Below, piece after piece: positions 1 through 7,344 of a stretch of 10,109 nt of DNA. The first letter of the stretch is position 1. The number at the start of each line of letters is the position of its first letter. The notes under the pieces are model-generated. The model saw only the letters and a program-made list of their open reading frames with translations. It was not told the origin of the DNA and did no database searches. This stretch comes from an uncultured Campylobacter sp. (GTDB lineage Bacteria; Campylobacterota; Campylobacteria; Campylobacterales; Campylobacteraceae), in the NCBI RefSeq assembly GCF_938017615.1, contig NZ_CALIJA010000153.1, positions 1-10,109 of the forward strand, given 5' to 3'. The position numbers were made by a program, and so were the translations under genes.

Positions 1-127
1 TGAATGTTTTCATTGCATTGTTTCTCTTGGTTTTGTTTGTTTAAAATTAAAATGAAAATCGTTTTGAATTTTAAATAAAATTTAAAAAGTAACTTAAAAT
101 TTAATTTCCATCTCACTGCCTTTTCGT

Positions 128-133
128 TATAAT
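128..133 (+). promoter_or_regulatory. Candidate sigma-70 -10 element for the fdh operon
   Basis: There is a perfect TATAAT hexamer 75 bases before the first start codon, in AT-rich DNA. Campylobacter sigma-70 promoters typically have a good -10 box and little or no -35 box, which fits. A second weaker candidate, TACAAT at 166-171, lies closer to the gene and directly abuts the palindrome at 152-165. Which one is used cannot be decided from sequence. Confidence 0.45.
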
Positions 134-151
134 TCATTAGACTTAAATCCT

Positions 152-165
152 GTAACAGGCGTTAC
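152..165. promoter_or_regulatory. Possible CRP/FNR-family operator
   Basis: GTAAC-AGGC-GTTAC is a perfect 5+5 inverted repeat with a 4-base spacer. It resembles the TTAAC-N4-GTTAA site known for the Campylobacter CRP/FNR-family regulator NssR, differing only in the outermost base of each arm. It lies just downstream of the TATAAT at 128-133 and abuts the alternative TACAAT at 166-171, a position more suited to repression than activation. The match is short and could be chance. Confidence 0.25.
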
Positions 166-207
166 TACAATAAAAGATTTAAAGCGATTTCTTCACAAAG
201 GAAAACC

Positions 208-405
208 ATGGAAAACAAACGCAGAGATTTTCTTAAAAAATCTCTAAAAATCGGCGCGGTAGGTGCCGTGGGCGTTGCCGCATCTCAGGCTCTAGCGAAA
301 AATGAGCAGGATTACGGCGATACCGTTCGTGGCAAATCACCGAAAAAAGAGGTGCTTTACTGGGAGAGTGAAGCGTGGAAAAAATACTATAAAGTAGCTT
401 ACTAG
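208..405 (+). CDS. Small TAT-signal protein of the formate dehydrogenase locus
   Basis: This 65-residue protein begins with a twin-arginine signal: RRDFLKKSL at residues 5-13, then an Ala/Gly/Val-rich hydrophobic stretch to an ALA-type cleavage site near residue 30. Only about 35 polar residues (KNEQDYGD... to KVAY) remain after export. It matches the family named 'formate dehydrogenase region TAT target', short proteins encoded immediately before the catalytic subunit in Campylobacter and other proteobacteria. Their exact role is not established; help in FdhA export or assembly is an inference from gene order. The ATG at 208 has AAAGGA at 197-202. The gene ends 10 bases before the fdhA start, and its stop codon overlaps the fdhA ribosome site, so the two are probably co-transcribed. 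Confidence 0.9.
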   Translation: MENKRRDFLKKSLKIGAVGAVGVAASQALAKNEQDYGDTVRGKSPKKEVLYWESEAWKKYYKVAY

Positions 406-415
406 GAGAATTTTC

Positions 416-3337
416 ATGAGTGAGAATGCGATCGGAAGGAGATCGTTTTTGAAACTCGCCGCTTTAGGAGCGAGCAGCGTAGCTGCGTTTGGCGAAAATA
501 ATACGCTAAGAGCCGCTACTGAGCAAGAGATCAAAAACCCATTTCCAGGTTCCGTTATGAAGCGAACGATATGTTCGATCTGTTCCGTAGGCTGCGGTAT
601 CGAGGCTCAAGTGGATGAGAGCACCAATACCTGGATTCGCCAAGATATGGCAGTAGATCACCCGATCTCGCAGGGCAGTCACTGCTGTAAGGGAATCGAT
701 CAAATCGATCTAACCAAATCTAAAATGCGTCTTAAATATCCACTCAAAAAGGTTGGTGGCAAGTGGGAGCGCATAAGTTGGGAGCAAGCCGTTAACGAAA
801 TCGGCGATAAAATGCTTCAAGTTCGCAAAGAGGACGGCCCAGATAGTGTGGTATTTCTGGGCTCGGCTAAATTTTGTAACGAGCAGGCATATTATTTTAG
901 AAAATTTGCAGCCTTCTGGGGTACGAACAGCAACGACCACGTAGCCAGAATTTGACATAGCGCAACAGTCGCCGGTGTGGCGAATACTTGGGGTTATGGA
1001 GCTATGACAAATCACGTAGGTGATATGGCGAAAAATTCTAAAATGATCCTTTTCATAGGTGCGAATTCTGCGGTTGCAAATCCAGTGGGAGCTATGAAGC
1101 ACGCTCTTCAGGCTCGCGATAGAAACGGCGCGAAAATCGTTGTAGTTGATCCAAATTTTACTAGAACTGCGGCTAAGGCCGATATGTATATTAGAATTCG
1201 TCCGGGAACCGATATAGCGTTTGTGTACGGAATGCTCCATCTAATCTTTAAAAACGGCTGGGAAGATAAGGAGCTAATAAAAACCAGAACCTACGCTGTA
1301 GAGGAGATTAGAGCCGAAGCTGAGAAGTGGGATCCTAAAGAGGTAGCCAATGTTACCGGCTGCAAAGAAGAGGAGCTGATAGAATTTACGAGGATGTTTG
1401 CTACCACAAAGCCCGCTACTTTATGCTGGGCTCTAGGCATTACACAGCACTCGATCGGAAGTTCTAATACTAGAATTTTGGCTCTTTTGCAGCTCATACT
1501 AGGCAATATGGGCAAGCCGGGCGGCGGCTGCAACATCCTTCGAGGTCACGATAATGTTCAGGGTGCTACCGATATGTGCAATCTCTCCGATAGCTTGCCT
1601 GCGTATTACGGGCTAGCCGATAACGCTTGGAAGCACTTCTGCAAGGGCTGGGGCGTAGATTACGAGCAGTTTATTAAAAGATTTGCCGTCTCTACTAAGC
1701 AGCCGCACGAAAAGCAGGGTGAAAAAGTGCCTGGTACGAATTTTACCGAGTATTTTCACTACGATCCGAGCATCGAGCAAGATGTGATAAACTGGCGCAA
1801 CGAAAAGGGCTTTTCGCTATCTAAATGGTGGCAGGGCGTTTTGAAAAACGAGCCCGTTTTAAGTAGTGGCAATGTCCGCGTTCTTTGGGTGCAAGGCACA
1901 GGAATTACTTCTATGGCTCACGTTCGAGAGACTCAAGAAGCATTAGGTAAGATCGATATGCTGGTAGTCGCCGAGCCGTTCTTAAACGAAGTAGCGATTC
2001 TAAACGATAGACCGGATGGAATTTATGTTTTGCCGGTAGCTACGCAGTTTGAAAGCGAAGGTCATCTAAGCGCTACAAACCGTAGCGGTCAGTGGAGAAC
2101 TCAGATTGTTAAGCCGCTATTTGAGAGCAAAGAAGATCAAGAAGTAATGTTTTTATTCGCGAAAAAATTCGGCTTTTACGACGAATACGTTCGCGGCATG
2201 AAGATGGGCATCGTTGATGGCGAGCTTAAGCAGGTTAAAGACGATTTTGTTTGGCCTGACGACGCTACCGATGAGATTGCACGCAATACTCAAAGTATTG
2301 GAAATAACGGACGCACCGCAGCTAGATTTCGCAGACAGCAGAAGAACTGGCATCTATTTGATCCCGATACTTTGCGCGGCATAGGCGGAGAAGTAGAGGG
2401 CGAATACTACGGACTTCCATGGCCTTGCTGGGATACGCAACACCCGGGCACGCCGATTCTTTACGATGTAACTAAGCCTTATGCCGACGGCGGTATGGGA
2501 TTTAGAAACCGCTTCGGCTTAGAACACGATGGCGTTTCGCAGCTAGCCGACGAGAGCATTACACTTCCGGGATCAAAAATTCAAGGCGGTCATGCAGAGA
2601 TTACCAAGGCAAATATCGAACAGGTTTTAGGTATTACGCTAAGCGAGGATGAAAAAACCAAGATGGGGCCTACGTGGAGCACAGATTATAGCGGCATTAT
2701 CGCTAAGAAATGTCGCGAGTTTGGAATTTGCCCTTGCGGAAACGCAAGAGCAAGAGCGAAGGTTTGGCAGTTTGCGGATCAAATTCCGAAGCACCGCGAG
2801 CCGATCCACTCGCCTAGATGGGATTTAGTGGAGAAATATCCGACCTTTGCGGATCAAAAACGAAATTTCCGCGTCTTTACGAGATTTATCTCCGAGCAGA
2901 AAAAGCAGGATTGGAGCAAGGACTTCCCTACTATCGTAAGCTCGCTAAGGCTTGTAAATTTAAGCGGTGCGGGCATGATCGAGCGCACGAGCAAGTATCT
3001 TTCGGCGATTACTCCGGAGATGTTTGCGCACGTAAATCCTAAGCTTGCCGCTGATAAAGGTATCAAAGATGGCGAGATGATGTGGATCCATTCGCCGCAA
3101 GGCACGAAGATCAAAGTCAAGTGCATCTATTCGCACGCCGTTACGCCTGATCGTATTGTTATGCCGTATAACTTCGCGGGAATTTTCCAGGGCGAGGATC
3201 TAAGCGAGCGCTATCCTGAGGGCACTAAGCCATATATCAGAGGTGAGAGCTCAAATACGATTACCAACTACGGCTTTGACATAAATACGCAAATTTCGGA
3301 ATTTAACGCCGGTCTTTGCAGACTAGAAAGAGCATAA
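416..3337 (+). CDS. fdhA: Selenocysteine formate dehydrogenase, catalytic alpha subunit (UGA recoded at 953-955)
   Basis: This is the periplasmic catalytic subunit that oxidises formate to CO2 at a molybdenum or tungsten bis-MGD centre and passes electrons to FdhB. Read through one in-frame UGA it is 973 residues. A TAT signal opens the protein (GRRSFLKLAA, residues 7-16). A [4Fe-4S] site follows: Cys53, Cys56, Cys60 and Cys90 (CSICSVGC ... SHCCKG). UGA codon 180 sits in HVARI-U-HSATVAG, the exact setting of the active-site selenocysteine in FdhA/FdnG proteins. Protein similarity continues without a break on both sides, through the molybdopterin domains and the C-terminal dinucleotide-binding domain (HVNPKLAADKGIKDGEMMWI region). 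The ATG at 416 has AGGAG at 404-408 overlapping the previous stop. A naive gene caller would split it into a 179-residue ORF and one starting at GTG 977. FdhB follows after 9 bases. Selenocysteine tRNA and SelA/SelB/SelD are not in this window. Confidence 0.95.
953..985 (+). promoter_or_regulatory. Selenocysteine UGA codon and candidate bacterial SECIS hairpin
   Basis: UGA at 953-955 is followed after 13 bases by a hairpin. The stem is TCGCC (969-973) paired with GGCGA (979-983), and the 5-base loop is GGTGT (974-978). Bacterial SECIS elements lie within the coding sequence just after the UGA and present a small GC-closed loop with an exposed G and U to SelB, as in E. coli fdhF. Spacing and loop fit that pattern. 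The pairing was found by eye and no folding energy was computed. Confidence 0.75.
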
Positions 3338-3346
3338 GGAGATAAA

Positions 3347-3904
3347 ATGCCGGCAAGATTAAAATTTTACGTCGACGTCGAGCGTTGCATCGCTTGCTAT
3401 GGTTGCCAGGTAGCCTGCAGCTCGGCTCACGAGGTTCCCGTGCAGATCAATAGGCGCAAGGTTATTACTTTAAACGAAGGCATAGAGGGGCAGGAGGTTT
3501 CAAGCTCTATCGCTTGTCAGCACTGCACCGATGCGCCTTGCGCGCAGGTTTGCCCGGTTCAATGCTTCTATATCAGAACCGACGGTGTCGTTTTACACGA
3601 CAAAGATAAATGTATCGGCTGTGGATACTGCCTCTACGCGTGTCCGTTCGGTGCTCCGCAATTCCCTAGAGACGGAGCTTTCGGTATCAAAGGCGCGATG
3701 GATAAGTGCACTATGTGCGCGGGTGGACCGGAGCCTACGTTTTCGCACGAGGAGCTTCATAAATATGGTCAAAATCGCATCGCAGAGGGCAAGGTTCCGA
3801 TGTGTGCGGCGATCTGTTGCACGAACGCTCTAATCGTGGGCGACGCGAGCAGAGTTTCGGAGGTTTATCGCAAGCGCGTACTTACGCGCGGCGTGAGCCT
3901 ATGA
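3347..3904 (+). CDS. fdhB: Formate dehydrogenase iron-sulfur beta subunit
   Basis: This 185-residue ferredoxin-like protein carries electrons from FdhA. Sixteen cysteines fit four [4Fe-4S] clusters: C14/C17/C20/C24 (CIACYGCQVAC), C57/C60/C65/C69 (CQHCTDAPCAQVC), C89/C92/C95/C99 (CIGCGYCLYAC), and C121/C124 with C153/C157. It has no signal peptide, as expected for a partner exported in complex with TAT-targeted FdhA. It has no membrane helix, so it would need a separate membrane cytochrome. The ATG at 3347 has AGGAG at 3337-3341, overlapping the fdhA stop. The C-terminus (RVLTRGVSL) ends a little sooner than I recall for relatives, which extend into a Gly/Trp-rich tail; this is from memory. 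The next gene is not fdhC. Confidence 0.95.
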   Translation: MPARLKFYVDVERCIACYGCQVACSSAHEVPVQINRRKVITLNEGIEGQEVSSSIACQHCTDAPCAQVCPVQCFYIRTDGVVLHDKDKCIGCGYCLYACPFGAPQFPRDGAFGIKGAMDKCTMCAGGPEPTFSHEELHKYGQNRIAEGKVPMCAAICCTNALIVGDASRVSEVYRKRVLTRGVSL

Positions 3905-3910
3905 GATTAT

Positions 3911-3940
3911 GGAATTTTAAACGCTCCGGTTTAAAATTCC
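3911..3940 (+). terminator. 12-bp inverted repeat after fdhB, possible terminator
   Basis: GGAATTTTAAAC (3911-3922) and GTTTAAAATTCC (3929-3940) form a perfect 12-bp stem with a 6-base loop, 6 bases after the fdhB stop. The stem is AT-rich and the following sequence (GCTTCCTTTC) is only moderately T-rich, so termination may be weak. Together with the next hairpin it marks the end of the fdh transcript. Confidence 0.5.
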
Positions 3941-3963
3941 GCTTCCTTTCACAGAAATTTCGA

Positions 3964-3997
3964 CCGAGCGACGGCTTTAAATTTAACGGTCGCTCGG
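3964..3997 (+). terminator. Second hairpin after fdhB, possible terminator
   Basis: CCGAGCGAC (3964-3972) pairs perfectly with GTCGCTCGG (3989-3997) around a 16-base AT-rich loop. The GC-rich 9-bp stem is followed by ACAAAATTTTATTT, a T-containing tail that fits a Rho-independent terminator moderately well. It probably backs up the hairpin just upstream. Confidence 0.5.
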
Positions 3998-4091
3998 CAC
4001 AAAATTTTATTTAAAAATTCCACTCTTGCTCATTCACCGCTAGATTATTTCAAAAAATAGCTTCTTGCCGACATTAAAATTTTAAATTTAT

Positions 4092-4099
4092 GCTACAAT
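4092..4099 (+). promoter_or_regulatory. Extended -10 promoter for the lipoprotein cluster
   Basis: TGCTACAAT contains a TACAAT -10 hexamer (4094-4099) preceded by a TGn extension (4091-4093, reading T-G-C). The DNA just upstream is AT-rich (AAAATTTTAAATTTA). The start codon at 4143 lies 43 bases beyond the hexamer, leaving a leader of roughly 35 bases. This would drive the lipoprotein, PH-like and LysE genes. Confidence 0.5.
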
Positions 4100-4142
4100 C
4101 ACTCAAATTTAGGATTTGAAATCTTGAGCGAAAGGATCTGTC

Positions 4143-4760
4143 TTGAAAAATAAAATTTCACTTTTTTTGGTCATTTCGGCGTTTTTGATTTTTACAGGTT
4201 GCTCTAAAAACGTGCCCGTAAATAGCGGTATCGTGCGCACTTCCGAGCCGCTTCACATTATGGAATTTCCGCAGGATAAACTCATAAGCGTAAATTTCAC
4301 CAATACCTCTACGACGGATTCAAATTTAACCCAAGCAGTGATCCAGCATCTGCGTGCGGACGGATTTAAAGTCGTAAATAAAGGCGCGGCGAACGTCCAA
4401 ATCGGCGGCAATCTAAACTACTTCCGCAAGGCGGATTTTTCGCGCAGATCGTGGGATAATCCGAGATTTAGTTTCGGTATGGGATTTGGCAGATATTACA
4501 GATATACGGGCGTGGGCGTGGGCTGGGGGATGCCGTTTGGTTATGATCCTTGGGACGACGACGATTATTACAGAGACTACTTCTACGACTCGCAGATTAG
4601 CCTCTATATAAGCGTTAAAAACAAGGGCGCGTGGAAGGACTACGTAACGAACCTCAACTACCAAAGCATCAAAAATCCGGGCTCTAAAGACTCGGTAATG
4701 GATGCGCTAAATTTTAAAATTTACGAATATATAAGACAACTGATTAAGCAGGGAAGATGA
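4143..4760 (+). CDS. Outer-membrane-type lipoprotein with TraT-like features
   Basis: This is a 205-residue predicted lipoprotein. The signal is MKNK plus a hydrophobic core, ending in lipobox FTGC with Cys20 as the lipidated residue. Residues 47-97 (ISVNFTNTSTTDSN..., LRADGFKVVNKGAANVQIGG) resemble, from memory, the TraT complement-resistance/surface-exclusion region around KNTSDKD and AKGYQVV. The C-terminal part (150-200) could correspond to the rest of that fold. Between them lies an unusual Gly/Tyr/Asp-rich segment (about 108-150) containing WDNPRFSFGMGFGRYY and PWDDDDYYRDYFYDS. TraT itself is about 244 residues. The start is TTG at 4143, with AAAGGA at 4131-4136 at good spacing. Its stop overlaps the next ATG by four bases (ATGA), so the two are probably translationally coupled. 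The lipoprotein call is firm; the TraT relation is a sequence-pattern inference and no conjugation genes are nearby. Confidence 0.8.
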   Translation: MKNKISLFLVISAFLIFTGCSKNVPVNSGIVRTSEPLHIMEFPQDKLISVNFTNTSTTDSNLTQAVIQHLRADGFKVVNKGAANVQIGGNLNYFRKADFSRRSWDNPRFSFGMGFGRYYRYTGVGVGWGMPFGYDPWDDDDYYRDYFYDSQISLYISVKNKGAWKDYVTNLNYQSIKNPGSKDSVMDALNFKIYEYIRQLIKQGR

Positions 4761-5695
4761 TAGTAAAAGAGAATAAAAAGTCCGTAGCGATGACGCTGGC
4801 GGGATCGGCGATTTTGGCGCTCGCTAGCGGATATTGCTACCACGCGGGCTTTGGCGGTGCGGCGCTTTTCGCTTCTGTAGTGGCGGCATTTTGCGCGTTT
4901 TTTTGCGCGCTTAGACTCGGCGCTAAAAATTATTTGCAGATCGGCGAGGATGCTTTTACGATCGTACGCGGCGCAAATTCCGAGAGCTTCGAATACAAAG
5001 ATATCGCAAATTTAGGCACCAAAACCTTCGTCGCGGGCAGAAACAAAACGGAGCTTTTAAATTTTGTATTCAAAAAAGCGCCGCAGGCGCAGGACCGCTT
5101 TAATTTTTTACGATTTTACAGCGACACGGAGGCCACGCTGCCGGGCTCGTTTGAAATTTCGATCTACGAGCTGAGTAAAATTTTGCGCGAAAAAGCGGGT
5201 CTTTCGCAAAGCTCTGAGGAAGAGCAAACCGCCTCAAAAACTCTCAAGGGCGCTAAGAGTTCTAAAAAAAGTGCGGGTAGCGGTAAAAATTTTAAAGCTA
5301 AAAACCTCCGCGATGAGAATTTTGCTTCGCAAAATTTCGATGCGCAAAGTTCCTACGGCGCACAAAATTTAGGTGAAAATTTAGGCGCGGAAAATTCCCG
5401 CTCTACGCAGGATTCCGCCGTGCAAAATTCTAATGGCGCCGCCGATTTAAACAGCACGCAGAATTTAGAGGGCGCTTCAAATTTAAACAAACAAAGCTCC
5501 GCCGCGCCGAATAATACAGTTTCTTCAAATAATGCCGTTGCGGGTGAAAATTTCACAGGTGCCGAGGATTTCGCGTCTAAAATTTCCGCGGGCGATAATG
5601 AGCCTGGCGCTGCGCTCGAAAGTACGGCGCTAGCTGACTCCGATACCGTCGATACCGCGATGCGAAACTCCGCCTGCGAAAGTAAAAATAAGTAG
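4757..5695 (+). CDS. Membrane protein with PH-like cytoplasmic domain and Asn/Ser/Ala-rich tail
   Basis: I do not recognise a named family for this 312-residue protein. Two hydrophobic helices at about 10-30 and 34-53 form a hairpin. Residues about 55-145 follow the pattern of small bacterial PH-like domains: a strand pair around LQIGEDAFTIVRGANSESFEYKDI, further strands, and an ending helix ISIYELSKILREKAG. From about 150 to the end the chain is low-complexity, rich in N, S, A, E, K and Q, and probably disordered. Residues 177-213 contain NF/NL pairs on a five-residue register (Asn at 178, 183, 188, 193, 208 and 213), like a weak pentapeptide repeat. ATG 4757 overlaps the lipoprotein stop, suggesting coupled expression and perhaps a shared envelope role, which is inference. 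The LysE gene starts 10 bases after its stop. Confidence 0.75.
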   Translation: MIVKENKKSVAMTLAGSAILALASGYCYHAGFGGAALFASVVAAFCAFFCALRLGAKNYLQIGEDAFTIVRGANSESFEYKDIANLGTKTFVAGRNKTELLNFVFKKAPQAQDRFNFLRFYSDTEATLPGSFEISIYELSKILREKAGLSQSSEEEQTASKTLKGAKSSKKSAGSGKNFKAKNLRDENFASQNFDAQSSYGAQNLGENLGAENSRSTQDSAVQNSNGAADLNSTQNLEGASNLNKQSSAAPNNTVSSNNAVAGENFTGAEDFASKISAGDNEPGAALESTALADSDTVDTAMRNSACESKNK

Positions 5696-5705
5696 AGGCG
5701 CGGCC

Positions 5706-6335
5706 TTGAGCTCCTTGCCGATCGGAATTTTCTTGCAAGGAGCCGCGCTGATGCTCTCGCTCATCGTTGCTATCGGCGCGCAGAATATCTTCGTTATCTC
5801 CCAAGGTCTTGCGAAAAACCATGTTGCGGCTGTTTGCATGGTCTGTGCGCTAAGCGATGCCGTATTTACGGCCGTAGGGATATTTTTAATCGGCGGCGCT
5901 CTTAAGCAGGGCTCGCTTCTTACTCAAATTTTAGGCATAGGCGGGGTTATATTTCTGCTCTGCTACGCGCTAAGCTCGTTTTTTAGCGCCTACAGAGGCT
6001 CGCATTTTGCCAAGATTCAAAACTCTGCAAATAGCCCGCTGGCGCCCGTCGTAGCCAAAGCTCTTGCGGTGACGCTTCTAAATCCGCACGTGTATTTAGA
6101 CACCGTCGTGGTCGTGGGCTCGCTCGGCGCTACGATCGCAGATGCCCAAAAGCCGTGGTTTTACGCGGGAGTTATGTTCGTGTCGTTTGCGTGGTTTTTC
6201 GGCTTAGGATATGGCTCAGGGGCGCTTTCGAAGCTTTTTGCAAGCAGCAGAGCATGGCGCATAATCGACGCGCTCGTCGGAGTTTTGATGCTGTATATGG
6301 CGTATCTGATCGCGAAGTTTGTCTTTAAAATTTAA
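5706..6335 (+). CDS. LysE/ArgO-family amino acid exporter
   Basis: This 209-residue inner-membrane protein has about six hydrophobic segments. It closely follows E. coli ArgO and Corynebacterium LysE: IGAQNIFVISQGL at residues 23-35, CALSDAVFTAVGIF with Asp51, and LLNPHVYLDTVVVVGSLG at 124-141. The family exports basic amino acids such as arginine or lysine and their toxic analogues; the substrate here is not determined. The proposed start is TTG at 5706, with AGAGG at 5694-5698 overlapping the previous stop. A second TTG at 5715 is possible. ATG 5750 would cut the first helix and the GAQN region, so I prefer 5706. It is the third gene of a close-packed run. No lysG/argP-type regulator is adjacent. 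Confidence 0.92.
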   Translation: MSSLPIGIFLQGAALMLSLIVAIGAQNIFVISQGLAKNHVAAVCMVCALSDAVFTAVGIFLIGGALKQGSLLTQILGIGGVIFLLCYALSSFFSAYRGSHFAKIQNSANSPLAPVVAKALAVTLLNPHVYLDTVVVVGSLGATIADAQKPWFYAGVMFVSFAWFFGLGYGSGALSKLFASSRAWRIIDALVGVLMLYMAYLIAKFVFKI

Positions 6336-6374
6336 AATTTCACGCTAAAATTCCGCATTCTTGATAAAGGATCT

Positions 6375-6863
6375 ATGATGAAGATTGAAATTGAAAGCGG
6401 GCTCGAGCTAAAAGAGGCCTTGTGGCGCGTAGAGAAAGCTCTGCGACTGGTGACCGACAAGGATGGCAAAATCACATCGAGCGCGACGCTTTACGTGGGC
6501 AAACATTCGCTTTTAAATTTACTCGATACCAACCAGATCGAAAATATCCAAAACGCTTATGCGCGCGCCAGGACGGAATTTCGCGCGGAGATGCTGGGCG
6601 TGTTGGAGGGCTTTTTATCGCAAGAGGACGCTGAGAAAGATCCGGAATATGCACTATTTAATCAGCTCTACCAGATGGCGATGACTGCGGGCAGAAAGAG
6701 TGATATCTTTATCCATGTCCAAGGCATCAGCGAAAACGAGGTCGTGCTGCGTGTATATCAGCGCTTTGAGCTGGAGAGCGGCGAGACAATCTATTACGCA
6801 GGCGGTGAGTTTAGCTACAATCTGGATGAAAATTTCGGCAAAATTTATCGCTACGAAATCTGA
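6375..6863 (+). CDS. Conserved-looking cytoplasmic protein of unknown function
   Basis: I do not recognise this 162-residue protein. It has no signal peptide or membrane helix. Predicted structure by eye is mixed: an N-terminal strand and helix (MKIEIESGLELKEALWRVEKALRL), a strand (SATLYVGK), a long helical middle (about 50-115, rich in Ala, Glu, Arg and Leu), then alternating strands (DIFIHVQGI, EVVLRVYQRFEL, ETIYYAGGEFSYNL). Acidic residues outnumber basic ones. The start is ATG 6375, the first of two tandem ATGs, with AAAGGA at 6366-6371. It lies 39 bases after the LysE gene on the same strand and may be co-transcribed, but a functional link is not evident. Good coding statistics and a good ribosome site make it a real gene. 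Confidence 0.75.
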   Translation: MMKIEIESGLELKEALWRVEKALRLVTDKDGKITSSATLYVGKHSLLNLLDTNQIENIQNAYARARTEFRAEMLGVLEGFLSQEDAEKDPEYALFNQLYQMAMTAGRKSDIFIHVQGISENEVVLRVYQRFELESGETIYYAGGEFSYNLDENFGKIYRYEI

Positions 6864-7344
6864 TTTTAGCGGTGCGGCGTGAGATCAGGTGCCTCTTCGA
6901 TCGTAAATATTACGTCCGCATTATGCTTCTTTGCCGCGAGGACGCATAAATTTAAACCCTAAAAATACGCGGCGAGCTAAATTTAGACAAACTTTCTGCG
7001 ACGATAGAATTTCGCTCGGTTAAAATTTATCGTGATTTCAAATTTAAAGCTGCATGTAAATTTCGCCGCATTACCGCCAGCGTTTGAGTTCCCCTTGCTT
7101 TACATTCGTCAAAATTTTAAATCGAGCTTGCATAAATTTTGCTTCTTAGGCACATAAATTTTGTAGAATCGCACTTTTATGCAAAAGAAAAGATAATTAA
7201 ACGAAGCCGAATTTAACCAAGGCGCGTATATAGGAGGGCGGGCTCAAAGATGATACGCTAGGTGGCGGTTTGCTGCCATTGCTTACTTTAAAAATTTTAA
7301 GCATTAATACGTGCAAAATGTAAAAACAAAAAAGTGAAAACGCA
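6864..7344. other. Non-coding AAATTT-rich stretch
   Basis: No open frame of useful length is seen on either strand over about 480 bases. AAATTT-type words recur (around 6947, 6978, 7022, 7041, 7058, 7110, 7133 and 7155). CATAAATTTTG occurs twice as a direct repeat (7131-7141 and 7153-7163). A near-perfect Shine-Dalgarno sequence, AGGAGGG (7232-7238), is followed only by a three-codon ORF (ATG at 7250, stop at 7259-7261). The stretch may be decayed gene sequence, but I could not identify an ancestor. Confidence 0.5.

Larger units (their letters stand above)
1..207. other. AT-rich upstream region of the fdh operon
   Basis: I see no coding sequence on either strand here. The stretch is strongly AT-rich, with AAATTTAA-type words at about 70-105. 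It carries the candidate promoter and the short palindrome listed separately, and ends in the ribosome site of the first fdh gene. No gene upstream of the operon is visible. Confidence 0.6.

Noticed and set aside
710..1240. 176-residue antisense ORF on the - strand
   Set aside because: It lies wholly opposite fdhA, has no family sense, and its composition is what the complement of a real gene gives.
977..3337. Separate gene starting at GTG 977
   Set aside because: Family sequence runs continuously through the UGA at 953-955, and there is no ribosome site before 977. It is the second part of selenoprotein FdhA.
3531..4014. + strand ORFs in other frames overlapping and following fdhB (3531-3833 and 3802-4014)
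   Set aside because: The first is Arg-rich shadow of fdhB. The second runs through both hairpins after fdhB with no recognisable protein, and I saw no fdhC-like sequence in it.
7131..7163. CATAAATTTTG direct repeat as a regulator site or iteron
   Set aside because: There are only two copies and they are built from the AAATTT word common throughout the window, so chance is the simpler reading.
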